24,615 nt of DNA from CAYUIS01 sp964444825 (GTDB taxonomy: Bacteria > Chloroflexota > Anaerolineae > B4-G1), in contig CAYUIS010000072.1 in the NCBI GenBank assembly GCA_964444825.1, forward strand, positions 1-24,615, read 5' to 3'. The notes under the pieces are model-generated. The model had not been told where the DNA came from. It did no database searches and saw only the letters and a list, made by a program, of their open reading frames with translations. Numbering within the stretch: position 1 is the stretch's first letter; each line of letters starts with the position of its first letter. This document shows positions 1 to 7,201 of the stretch, piece by piece. The position numbers and the translations under genes were made by a program.

Positions 1-816
1 GAGATCCACATCTTTGACTGGCAAAAGTGGGCCAGCTACTATGGCGAGAATCTGGACGAGCTCCACATGCCTTTCAACTTCAGCCTGCTGAGTGCGGAGT
101 GGAGGGCCCAGGAGGTTCGCAAGGTCGTCGATGCGCTCGAGGCGGCGATACCGCCGGGCGCCTGGCCCAATTACGTGCTGGGCAACCACGACTATTGGCG
201 CATCGCCACCCGCTACGGGGAGGCCCAGGCGCGGGTGGCAGCGATGCTGCTGCTGACGCTGCGCGGCACCCCGACCATCTACTATGGCGATGAGATCGGC
301 ATGACCGACGTCCCGGTGCCCCCCGAGCAGCAGCAGGATCTCCGAGGGCTGAACCAGCCGGGGTTCACCCGCGATCCCTGCCGCACGCCGATGCAGTGGA
401 GCCCTGGGCCCAACGCCGGTTTCTCGGCCCCGGAAACGAGCGAACTGTGGCTGCCACTCGCGTCGGACTACCAGGAGGTGAACGTCGAGCGCCAACTGGA
501 GGACCCGGCCTCGATGCTGAGCCTGTACCGCCGCCTTCTGGCCTGCCGCAAGGCGACGCCAGCCCTGCAATGGGGGGATTATGAGCCCGTGGATGGCGTC
601 CCGGAGGCGTGCTACGTCTTTCTGCGCCAGGTCGGGGACCAGCGCGTGCTCGTGGCCCTCAATTTCTCCAGTGAGGAGCAGCACGTGCCACTGCCAGCGC
701 TGGGCGCTGGTAGCATCAGCGTATCTACGCACCTGGATCGGACGGAGGCGGTCGACGGGGAAAGTCTCGTCCTGCGCAGCAACGAAGGGGTGATTATCAG
801 ACTGCCCAGGGCATAG
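1..816 (+). CDS. GH13 alpha-glucosidase, C-terminal part (5' truncated)
   Basis: The reading frame is open from base 1 and stops with TAG at 814-816, giving the last 271 residues of a glycoside hydrolase family 13 enzyme; the start lies outside the window. Conserved region IV (G-N-H-D, bases 181-192) supplies the transition-state-stabilising Asp. It is followed by the barrel-closing stretch GTPTIYYGDEIGM and the R-T-P-M-Q-W motif typical of oligo-1,6-glucosidase/alpha-glucosidase/sucrose hydrolase subfamilies. The last ~90 residues form the beta-sandwich domain C. The catalytic nucleophile and acid/base are upstream and cannot be checked. The downstream LacI regulator, sugar ABC importer and PfkB kinase suggest intracellular cleavage of an imported glucoside, with sucrose a good candidate. 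Family assignment is firm; exact substrate is inference. Confidence 0.93.
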   Translation, partial: EIHIFDWQKWASYYGENLDELHMPFNFSLLSAEWRAQEVRKVVDALEAAIPPGAWPNYVLGNHDYWRIATRYGEAQARVAAMLLLTLRGTPTIYYGDEIGMTDVPVPPEQQQDLRGLNQPGFTRDPCRTPMQWSPGPNAGFSAPETSELWLPLASDYQEVNVERQLEDPASMLSLYRRLLACRKATPALQWGDYEPVDGVPEACYVFLRQVGDQRVLVALNFSSEEQHVPLPALGAGSISVSTHLDRTEAVDGESLVLRSNEGVIIRLPRA

Positions 817-914
817 AGTCAAAGGTCAACAGGCTCGTGATGCTCTCCCTCCCTCGGGCCTGGACAAGGGACGTGATGTGACGCCCAAGTTCCGTGAATC
901 GGGCGTGGCCATTC

Positions 915-950
915 AGTAAGCAGCGGGCTGCCTTGGGCCCGCTGCTTACT
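915..950 (+). terminator. Stem-loop after the GH13 gene
   Basis: A perfect 14-bp inverted repeat (AGTAAGCAGCGGGC, 915-928, with its complement at 937-950) encloses an 8-nt loop about 100 bases after the GH13 stop. There is no good T-run behind it, so it may be a weak or factor-assisted terminator or an mRNA 3'-end stabiliser. It separates the GH13 transcript from the next promoter. Confidence 0.6.
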
Positions 951-978
951 CTGTGGGATTCAAATCCCCGCGAAACTC

Positions 979-1007
979 TTGACAAAGCTACACGAACGTG
1001 GTAAAAT
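979..1007 (+). promoter_or_regulatory. Sigma-70-type promoter of the lacI-like/sugar operon
   Basis: TTGACA (979-984), a 17-bp spacer and TAAAAT (1002-1007) form a near-consensus housekeeping promoter. The last base of the -10 is the first base of a palindromic operator, so a bound repressor would block polymerase. Transcription should start near 1013-1015, inside the operator, leaving a ~55-nt leader before the regulator's GTG start. Confidence 0.85.
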
Positions 1008-1039
1008 GGAACCGGTTCCAAATGGAACCGGTTCCATTT
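1007..1039 (+). promoter_or_regulatory. Tandem LacI-family operators
   Basis: Two identical 14-bp perfect palindromes TGGAACCGGTTCCA lie at 1007-1020 and 1023-1036. The second extends to a perfect 20-bp palindrome (1020-1039). Each has the central CG typical of LacI/GalR operators. Centre-to-centre spacing is 16 bp, about one and a half helical turns. They overlap the -10 and the start site of the promoter before the LacI-type gene, so autorepression and control of the downstream sugar genes is the straightforward reading. The effector is unknown. Confidence 0.85.
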
Positions 1040-1069
1040 CGTTATCCAAGATCGGCCGAGGAGAGTTGT

Positions 1070-2077
1070 GTGGCACACGTGACCATTCGAGATGTAGCCA
1101 AGCGAGCGGACGTCGGTGTGGGCACTGTGTCACGGGTGCTGAACGATCACCCCTCGGTGAGGGAGCCGACGCGCCAAAAGGTGCTCAAAGCCATCGCCGA
1201 GCTTGACTACTCGCCCAACCTCCTCGCCCGTCGCCTATCCCTGGGCAAGACGCTGACCATCGCCGTCATCATACCCTTCTTCACTCGCCCCTCGTCGGTC
1301 GGGCGGCTGCGGGGCGTTGAATATGCCGTGGCCGACAGTGAATACGATCTGATTCTTTTTAACGTGGAGACGGCGGCCAGGCGAGATGCCTGTTTTCGCG
1401 ACATACCCCGCCAAGAGCGGGTGGATGGGCTGCTGATCATCTCCCTGTCACCCCGCGATGACGACGTGGATCGGTTTCTTCGGGCCGGTGTGCCCACGGT
1501 GCTACTCGATGCCCGTCATCCCCGGCTGAGCCAGACCGTGACTGATGATGTGGCCGGTGGTCGTTTGGCGACCCAGCATCTCATTGATCTAGGACACCAC
1601 AGAATCGGCTACGTGAGCGACCCACTTGAGAACCCTTTCAACTTTGTATCCAGTCGCGACCGCTACGAGGGATATCGTCAAGCATTGGACGAGGCGGATA
1701 TCCCTTTCCGGCCCGAGTACCATCGCCAGGGAGAACATGGGCGCAAGGAAGCACGGGAGAATGCACTAAGATTGCTGTCCCTGCCAGACCCGCCCACGGC
1801 GATCTTTGCCGCCAGCGATACCCAGGCCATCGGCGTGCTGGAAGCAGCTCAGGAAACGGGGTTGAGAGTGCCCGAGGACCTATCGATCGTCGGCTATGAC
1901 GACATTGAAGTTGCCGAGTATCTGAATTTGACGACCATGCGCCAGCCCCTTTTCGTCTCAGGCGTTGAGGGGGTTGAGCTATTGCTCGAGTCCATCGCTG
2001 CCCCGCCGTCAAGCCCGCGTCGAGTCATCCTTCCTTTCGAGCTGGTTGTCAGAGGGACGACGGCTCCCCCGAGCTGA
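1070..2077 (+). CDS. LacI/GalR-family transcriptional repressor
   Basis: This 335-residue protein has the LacI architecture: an N-terminal helix-turn-helix (TIRDVAKRADVGVGTVSRVLN, residues ~5-24), a hinge helix region (SPNLLARRL) and a periplasmic-binding-protein-like effector domain ending in the usual ITTxxQP-like segment (here LTTMRQP). I chose GTG 1070 because GAGGAGAG (1058-1065) is placed for it and the protein then begins like other LacI members. An in-frame ATG at 998 would lie inside the promoter and is rejected; GTG 1079 is the alternative. Operators at 1007-1039 imply autoregulation. It is first in a run of same-strand genes (kinase, binding protein, permeases), so it probably represses sugar uptake until inducer appears. 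A ScrR-like role is possible but unproven. Confidence 0.93.
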   Translation: MAHVTIRDVAKRADVGVGTVSRVLNDHPSVREPTRQKVLKAIAELDYSPNLLARRLSLGKTLTIAVIIPFFTRPSSVGRLRGVEYAVADSEYDLILFNVETAARRDACFRDIPRQERVDGLLIISLSPRDDDVDRFLRAGVPTVLLDARHPRLSQTVTDDVAGGRLATQHLIDLGHHRIGYVSDPLENPFNFVSSRDRYEGYRQALDEADIPFRPEYHRQGEHGRKEARENALRLLSLPDPPTAIFAASDTQAIGVLEAAQETGLRVPEDLSIVGYDDIEVAEYLNLTTMRQPLFVSGVEGVELLLESIAAPPSSPRRVILPFELVVRGTTAPPS

Positions 2078-2166
2078 GATTGGATTCGACGCTGACAAGG
2101 AGCTAGTGAGTACATCCCCATACGTATCAGTCTAGAATCGTTCCAACTATCAAGGACAAGAAAACT

Positions 2167-3180
2167 GTGACTGCGGACAACTCTCAGACTCTTGACGTTC
2201 TGACCATCGGCGAAGCGCTGATTGACCTGATATCAGATCAGGTGGTCTCTTCCCTGGCGGATGCCAACGGGTATCAGCGTTTTGTGGGTGGACAACCCAC
2301 CAACGTAGCCCTCAACATGGTCAGACTGGGAGGTCGGGCGGCGGTGGTCGCCTGCGTGGGAGATGACGGGTTTGGCAACCACATCCGTAAGCAGTTGGAT
2401 CAGGCCGGCGTGGGCACTGACTATGTACACCTCACTTCCCAGGCCCCGACTACCGTCGCGATAAATGCACGCCAGACAGAAACCCCGGATTTCATTATCC
2501 ACCGGGGAGCCGACGCTCACATTCTCCCCGAACATGGTCACCTGGAGGCGATCAAAACCAGCCGCGTCGTGCATACGTCGGCTTTCGCCCTGTCCCGTGA
2601 ACCGGCGCGGTCCACCATCCTTCGTTCGCTCAAGATAGCCCAACAGGGTGGTTGTATGGTTTCTCTAGATCCCAACTACCACCCACACGTGTGGCCAGAC
2701 GTGGCTGACTTTCACAGCGTGCTGGCAGATGCCTATCGGTGGACGGACATCACAAAACCCTCGCTTGATGATTGCACCCGACTCTTCGGTCCAGGCCTAT
2801 CGCCTGCGGCCTACGTCGAACGATTCCTGGATTGGGGGGCTGAGATTGTGGCCTTGACGATGGGCCAGCAAGGGGTCTTGCTTGCCACGGACGACGGCGA
2901 CTTTTATCACATCAAACCCGGTGACATCGAGGTCGCCGACGTGACAGGGGCGGGCGATGCCTTCTGGGCCGGTCTGCTGACTGCGATGCTGGATGGTCAT
3001 TCCCCTCACGAGGCAGCTTGCCTGGGGCAGATTGTGGCCGAGATCAAAATCGGCACGGTCGGTCCTGCACCACGGATGCCCGACCGGGCTGAACTGTACC
3101 GGCGAATCGAGACGGTAGCCTGTGAGTTGATCACACACTCACCAAAACTGGACAAGTGGTCGACGCCGATAGACGTTTGA
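2167..3180 (+). CDS. PfkB-family carbohydrate kinase (fructokinase-like)
   Basis: A 337-residue ribokinase/PfkB-fold kinase. It shows the N-terminal strand followed by I-G-E-A-L-I-D-L, the glycine-rich sugar-binding signature G-G-Q-P-T-N-V-A (residues 41-48), and the C-terminal signature D-V-T-G-A-G-D-A-F with the catalytic base Asp264 and its anion hole. Such kinases phosphorylate fructose or related sugars with ATP in the cytoplasm; the E-A-L-I-D-L start is typical of bacterial fructokinases. GTG 2167 is preceded by AAGGA (2152-2156), 10 nt upstream. It lies between the repressor and the CUT1 transporter, which fits a pathway where an alpha-glucosidase releases glucose and fructose from sucrose and this enzyme traps fructose. 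Substrate specificity (fructose, 2-keto-3-deoxygluconate or another sugar) cannot be settled from sequence. Confidence 0.9.
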   Translation: MTADNSQTLDVLTIGEALIDLISDQVVSSLADANGYQRFVGGQPTNVALNMVRLGGRAAVVACVGDDGFGNHIRKQLDQAGVGTDYVHLTSQAPTTVAINARQTETPDFIIHRGADAHILPEHGHLEAIKTSRVVHTSAFALSREPARSTILRSLKIAQQGGCMVSLDPNYHPHVWPDVADFHSVLADAYRWTDITKPSLDDCTRLFGPGLSPAAYVERFLDWGAEIVALTMGQQGVLLATDDGDFYHIKPGDIEVADVTGAGDAFWAGLLTAMLDGHSPHEAACLGQIVAEIKIGTVGPAPRMPDRAELYRRIETVACELITHSPKLDKWSTPIDV

Positions 3181-3200
3181 AGGAGGTGATGCGACTGTAG
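3180..3200 (+). promoter_or_regulatory. Unpaired perfect Shine-Dalgarno with three-codon minigene
   Basis: AAGGAGGTGAT (3180-3190) begins at the last base of the kinase stop codon and is fully complementary to the canonical 16S rRNA 3' tail. No gene starts after it: the only downstream starts are ATG 3189 (Met-Arg-Leu-stop at 3198-3200) and a CTG directly before TAG. The true binding-protein start (3273) has its own ribosome site. It may be a relic of a lost gene or a ribosome-loading element. Confidence 0.4.
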
Positions 3201-3272
3201 AAAACCAGCTTAACGAGTAATACCGGTTGATCCAACAAATTGTAAGATACACTAACCGAGGAGGAAACTCAA

Positions 3273-4628
3273 ATGAAGAAAAGAACGTTATGGTCGCTCT
3301 TGAGCCTGCTGGTCATCGTCAGCACGTTGGCGGTGGCCTGTGGTGGCGGTGCCACGGAGGCCCCGCCGCCCGCTGAAGAGCCAGAACCGGCTGAAGAAAA
3401 GCCAGCTCCAGCAGAGGAAGCAGACGAAGCAATTCCGTTAAGTCTGTGGTATCACGGGGCAGGCAACCCGGAGGAGCGTGCGGTGATCGTACAGATCATC
3501 GAGGACTTTAACGCTTCGCAGGATCAGTGGGTCGTCGAGATGCAGGACTTTCCCCAGGCCAGCTACAACGAATCGATCGTGGCGGCTGCCCTGGCGGGGG
3601 ATCTGCCCGACATCATCGACATGGATGGACCGGTGATGCCCAACTGGGCCTGGGCCGGCTATCTCGCACCGCTGGACCTGTCCCCTGGCGCCCTCGACGG
3701 CTTTTTGCCCGGCGCCATCGGCGAATGGGACGGCCAGGTCTACTCGGTCGGTCTGTGGGATGCAGCGTGCGCCATCTACGCCCGCCGCTCGGTGCTGGAG
3801 GCGAATGGTATCCGTATCCCCACCCTTGATGATCCATGGACCGGTGAGGAGTTTGATGGCATTCTCGAGACGCTGCAAGCCACCGGCGAGTTTGATTACG
3901 CCTTTGACCCCGGGATGAACTGGACCGGTGAGTGGTATCCTTATGCCTTCTCGCCCTTCCTGCAGAGTTTCGGCGGCGACATCATCGACCGCTCGACCTA
4001 CCTGACGGCTGAAGGTGCCCTCAACGGCCCTGAAGCGATCGCCTTTGGCGAGTGGTGGCAGAGCCTGTTTGAACGAGGCCTGGCCCCCGGCACGTCTCAG
4101 GACAGCGCCGACCGTGACACCGGCTTCATCGACGGCAAATATGCCCTCCAGTTCAACGGCAACTGGGCGGCTGTCGCTGCGCTCGACGCACACGGCGATG
4201 ACATGCTGTTCCTGCCGGCACCAGATTTCGGCCATGGTCCAAAGATCGGTGCCGCTTCCTGGCAGTATGGCATCTCGGCAGACAGTGAGCACCCGGAGGG
4301 CGCCAATGCCTTCATCGAGTTCGCCATCCAGGGAAAATACTCGGCAATGTTCTCCGACGTGAACGGCCTGGCGCCAACAACGTTGGAGGCAGCAGCCCTC
4401 ACAAAGAACTATGCGCCAGGCAAACCACTTGAGGTCTTTTTTGGTCTCAGCAAGGCGCAGGCCTTGATCCGGCCAGCCACACCCGCTTACCTGTCGGCCG
4501 CTCTGACCTTCGAGAAGGCCATAGCGGACATCACCAACGGGGCCGATGTCATCAATGCCCTTGACGCGGCCGTCGACGAGATCGACGCCGACATCGAGGC
4601 CAATGGCGGTTACGGATTCGGCGAATAG
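3273..4628 (+). CDS. CUT1-type sugar ABC transporter, solute-binding lipoprotein
   Basis: A 451-residue extracellular solute-binding protein family 1 (MalE/UgpB-like). It starts with a Lys/Arg n-region, a hydrophobic core and a lipobox ending L-A-V-A-C, so Cys23 is probably lipidated. A Gly segment and a Pro/Glu/Ala-rich linker (residues ~27-50) follow before the binding domain (LSLWYHGAGNPEE onward). The linker suits tethering at a cell surface. GAGGAGGAA (3258-3266) sets the ATG at 3273. It should capture a mono- or oligosaccharide and deliver it to the permeases encoded at 4752-6775. A strong stem-loop (4695-4724) lies between it and the permease genes. The ligand is unknown; the neighbouring GH13 enzyme and PfkB kinase favour a glucoside such as sucrose. 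Confidence 0.93.
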   Translation: MKKRTLWSLLSLLVIVSTLAVACGGGATEAPPPAEEPEPAEEKPAPAEEADEAIPLSLWYHGAGNPEERAVIVQIIEDFNASQDQWVVEMQDFPQASYNESIVAAALAGDLPDIIDMDGPVMPNWAWAGYLAPLDLSPGALDGFLPGAIGEWDGQVYSVGLWDAACAIYARRSVLEANGIRIPTLDDPWTGEEFDGILETLQATGEFDYAFDPGMNWTGEWYPYAFSPFLQSFGGDIIDRSTYLTAEGALNGPEAIAFGEWWQSLFERGLAPGTSQDSADRDTGFIDGKYALQFNGNWAAVAALDAHGDDMLFLPAPDFGHGPKIGAASWQYGISADSEHPEGANAFIEFAIQGKYSAMFSDVNGLAPTTLEAAALTKNYAPGKPLEVFFGLSKAQALIRPATPAYLSAALTFEKAIADITNGADVINALDAAVDEIDADIEANGGYGFGE

Positions 4629-4694
4629 GAATTCGGTGACTAGATGACGGGATGAGAGCAGGTGCGCTTCCGGGCAGGTGCCTGCCCTCGTCCT

Positions 4695-4724
4695 GGCTGT
4701 GGGCGGGAACTTCCGCCCACAGCC
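4695..4724 (+). terminator. Intercistronic stem-loop between binding-protein and permease genes
   Basis: GGCTGTGGGCGG (4695-4706) pairs perfectly with 4713-4724 around a 6-nt loop and is followed by a pyrimidine stretch with only short T runs. Position and strength fit a partial terminator or 3'-exonuclease barrier that leaves more binding-protein mRNA than permease mRNA, as known for malE-malF in enterobacteria. Function is inferred. Confidence 0.6.
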
Positions 4725-4751
4725 CTTTCCCTTAATCGTAAGGAGGCACTT

Positions 4752-5891
4752 ATGGTTACCACAACCAAGCCGGAGGTCCCTTCAGGTCAATCGCGGACTA
4801 GATCGCTGGGCAGACTCAAAGACCGGCAGCAGGAAGCTCGGGCCGGTTGGCTGATGGCCACCCCGGCGATCGTGCTTCTGACGGCCTTCCTGATCGTCCC
4901 GTTCCTCCTGGCGTTCGTCTTTGCCTTCACCAACCAGCGGCTCATCTCACCCAACCCGACGGAGTACATCGGATTCCGCAACTTTTCCCGGTTGCTGACG
5001 GTGCGAACCCTGACCCTCGATCCCATCGTCGACGAGGCGAGCGGTGAGCCGGTACTCGATGAGGAAGGGAACTTTACCTATCCTCGCGTGCGTACGTTCA
5101 CCCGCAAAAACCCCGAGTACCCCCAATACGACGGCCTCCAGGAATGGACGTCGTGGAACTGGGACCAGACCCGGTGGGTGTTACTGGCCGGCGACGCCGT
5201 ATTCATGAAATCACTCGTCAACACCTTCACCTTTGCCCTGGTCGTCGTTCCGGTCCAGGGTGGACTGGGCCTGCTTTTGGCCCTGATCATCAATCAGCGT
5301 ACGCCCGGAATCAATATCTTTCGCACCATCTACTTTATGCCGGTCGTCGTCTCGATGGTCGTCGTTTCGCTCCTCTGGCGCTTTATCTACGACCCGCAAA
5401 ACGGTCTCCTCAACACGGTCCTCGGTTTCGTGACCTTTGGCTCCTTTGAGCCGGTCGACTGGATCGGTACCCCTTCGACCGCCCTGCCGGCGATTATAGC
5501 CATGTCGATCTGGCAGGGAGTCGGCTTTCATATGGTGATCTGGCTGGCCGGATTGCAGACCATCCCCTTTGTTCTGTACGAAGCCGCCTCAGTTGCAGGC
5601 GCGAATGCCTGGCAACAGTTCAAGCATGTCACCTGGCCAGGTCTCCGCAACACCGCGGTGTTCGTGCTGGTCACCATCACTATGCAGGCCTTTGGGCTTT
5701 TCACGCAAATCGACGTGATGACCCGAGGTGGCCCCCTGGATGCGACCACGACCGTCATCTTCCAGGCCGTCCAGAAAGGTTATGAGAAGCAAGATATCGC
5801 TTACGGCTCGGCGATCTCTGTTGTATTCTTTATTATGGTGCTGACCGTGGCGCTTATCCAGCGCTACGTGACGCGGGAGGAAAGCCCATGA
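4752..5891 (+). CDS. CUT1 sugar ABC transporter permease (MalF/UgpA type)
   Basis: A 379-residue inner-membrane permease of the binding-protein-dependent transport family. The first hydrophobic helix is at residues ~34-58, and five further helices fall between ~155 and 375. The cytoplasmic EAA loop reads Y-E-A-A-S-V-A-G-A-N-A-W-Q-Q-F and would contact the ATPase. ATG 4752 follows AAGGAGG (4740-4746) at ideal spacing; the longer in-frame ORF from 4662 has no such site. Its TGA overlaps the next ATG by four bases (5888-5891), so the two permeases are translationally coupled and probably form a heterodimer. Between helices 1 and 2 it has a long charged loop (residues ~78-145) not usual in ~300-residue UgpA-type permeases, but smaller than the MalF P2 domain. 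Confidence 0.93.
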   Translation: MVTTTKPEVPSGQSRTRSLGRLKDRQQEARAGWLMATPAIVLLTAFLIVPFLLAFVFAFTNQRLISPNPTEYIGFRNFSRLLTVRTLTLDPIVDEASGEPVLDEEGNFTYPRVRTFTRKNPEYPQYDGLQEWTSWNWDQTRWVLLAGDAVFMKSLVNTFTFALVVVPVQGGLGLLLALIINQRTPGINIFRTIYFMPVVVSMVVVSLLWRFIYDPQNGLLNTVLGFVTFGSFEPVDWIGTPSTALPAIIAMSIWQGVGFHMVIWLAGLQTIPFVLYEAASVAGANAWQQFKHVTWPGLRNTAVFVLVTITMQAFGLFTQIDVMTRGGPLDATTTVIFQAVQKGYEKQDIAYGSAISVVFFIMVLTVALIQRYVTREESP

Positions 5892-6775
5892 CAACCCAAC
5901 AGAATGTGCGAGGTCGCCGGGGTACGTTGACTGTCAGCGTCCGCTATGGGCTGATGACCCTGCTCGGTGTGGTTTTCTTTGCCCCGATTGTGTTCATGCT
6001 GGTTTCGTCGCTGAAACCAGAGTTGCAGCTTCTTCGGGATTCCGGGTCTCTTCGGGCCTTCCTGCCGGTCGGAGACATCTCCCTCCAGAACTATAGCACG
6101 GCCTTTGAGCGAGCACCGGTGGTCCTTTTCATCTCCAACTCGGTCCTGGTCACCACGATCACGGTGATCTTGGGCCTCTTTGTGAACTCGCTGGCGGCAT
6201 TCTCGCTCGCTCACCTCCGGTGGAAAGGGAGGGAGATCGTGCTTTCGGTGATCATCGCGACATTTATCGTGCCGTTCGAGACCATTGCCATCCCACTGCT
6301 GCTGGTCGCGAGCCGCCTGCCCTCGATCGGCCTCGAGGGTTTCAGCCAGGGTTGGCTCAATACCCATCACGTGCAGATCATCCCCTTTATCGTTGACGCC
6401 TTTTCAATCTTCCTCTTTGTCCAGTTCTTCAAATCGCTGCCGGGGGAACTGATCGAGGCGGCCCGGATCGACGGGGCAGGCTGGTTCCAGATCTACGCCC
6501 GGGTCTTTGTCCCGATCTCGGGTTCGGTATTTTCCACCGCCGCCATTCTCAGGGGCCTCTATATGTGGAATCAGTACCTGTGGCCCATTATGGTGGTTCA
6601 GGAGGAGAAATACCGCCCGGTCATGGTGGGTGTCCAGTATTTCTTCCTGCGCGATATCGCCTGGGGGCAAGTCATGGCCTACCTGTCGACCATCACGGTA
6701 CCGATACTCGTCCTCTTCTTGGCTCTCCAGCAGGCCTTCGTCGAGAGCATCGCATCGAGTGGGATCAAGGGCTGA
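5888..6775 (+). CDS. CUT1 sugar ABC transporter permease (MalG/UgpE type), copy 1
   Basis: A 295-residue polytopic membrane protein with six predicted helices. Its EAA loop (I-E-A-A-R-I-D-G-A-G-W-F-Q-I) is in the position that docks to the ATP-binding subunit. It starts in a four-base ATGA overlap with the MalF-type gene, GGAGGAAAG lying just before (5876-5884). The C-terminus ends Gly-Ile-Lys-Gly, typical for MalG-like proteins. With the preceding permease it forms the membrane channel; no MalK-type ATPase gene is in the window, so a shared ATPase encoded elsewhere is probably used. A diverged second copy lies at 7202-8077. Confidence 0.93.
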   Translation: MTTQQNVRGRRGTLTVSVRYGLMTLLGVVFFAPIVFMLVSSLKPELQLLRDSGSLRAFLPVGDISLQNYSTAFERAPVVLFISNSVLVTTITVILGLFVNSLAAFSLAHLRWKGREIVLSVIIATFIVPFETIAIPLLLVASRLPSIGLEGFSQGWLNTHHVQIIPFIVDAFSIFLFVQFFKSLPGELIEAARIDGAGWFQIYARVFVPISGSVFSTAAILRGLYMWNQYLWPIMVVQEEKYRPVMVGVQYFFLRDIAWGQVMAYLSTITVPILVLFLALQQAFVESIASSGIKG

Positions 6776-6874
6776 TTGACCCTGGATATTCGGACCATTC
6801 AATCGATCGATGACCTTTCGCAGCTTTTGGTCGAAGGGACATGACTCCTAGAGGTGCTTGCAGAACAGGTAGCG

Positions 6875-7135
6875 CTACTTGACAGCCAGGCGGCTGGGCA
6901 GCCGCCTGGCGATCTCTACCCACTCACCGTCTTTCAGGCCGCCCTTGGTCATCACGAGATGAACGTGGGATTCGAGGTCCAGGTCGCGTCCGGCAGGGAG
7001 GAGAGTGTAGATCATCCCAATGCGCACGTCGGGGCAAGGCTCATCCACCAGCTCATGGACGGCCTGGGCTGCTGTCTTCACAAGAACCTTGTGGAGCGAT
7101 TGGCCCATTAGATTGGATTGATTGGGTTGCTCAGG
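6875..7135 (-). pseudogene. IS91-type (HUH/Y2) transposase fragment
   Basis: On the minus strand this stretch encodes a piece resembling the middle of IS91/IS801-family transposases: K-T-A-A-Q-A-V-H-E-L, then G-M-I-Y-T-L-L-P-A-G-R-D-L, then S-H-V-H-L-V-M-T-K-G-G-L with G-E-W-V. The H-V-H (codons at 6959-6967) fits the HUH metal-binding motif. Full-length enzymes have 300-400 residues with an N-terminal zinc-finger domain and a downstream catalytic tyrosine region. Here only ~85 residues align and TAG (6875-6877) cuts the frame, so it cannot be active. The frame stays open to 7234, but the part beyond ~7135 overlaps the next gene's start and shows no family features. Assignment is by motif recognition; boundaries are approximate. 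Confidence 0.65.
6885..6910. repeat. Strong hairpin at the end of the transposase fragment
   Basis: GCCAGGCGGCT (6885-6895) and its exact complement (6900-6910) form an 11-bp GC-rich stem with a 4-nt loop. It covers the last codons of the minus-strand transposase fragment. It could be a surviving sub-terminal palindrome of the element or a transcription end for the upstream permease gene; no T-run is present on either side. Confidence 0.5.
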
Positions 7136-7201
7136 GGCACTTTGGCGTACATTGCGGCGTGTGACTGAGAATGGGGCTTTGATGGAAGCTGCCCAAAGCA
7201 G

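Noticed and set aside
998..1069. Upstream in-frame ATG for the LacI-type gene
   Set aside because: It lies inside the promoter and ahead of the predicted transcription start, and would add 24 residues translated from the operators.
3438..4292. Long open frame on the minus strand inside the sugar-binding protein gene
   Set aside because: It is a compositional shadow of a well-supported lipoprotein gene, with no recognisable domain and no ribosome site.
4662..4751. N-terminal extension of the MalF-type permease
   Set aside because: It would read through the intercistronic stem-loop; AAGGAGG at 4740-4746 clearly sets ATG 4752.
6854..7111. Plus-strand open frame between the two MalG-type genes
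   Set aside because: The complementary strand carries the transposase-like motifs; the plus-strand product shows nothing recognisable.
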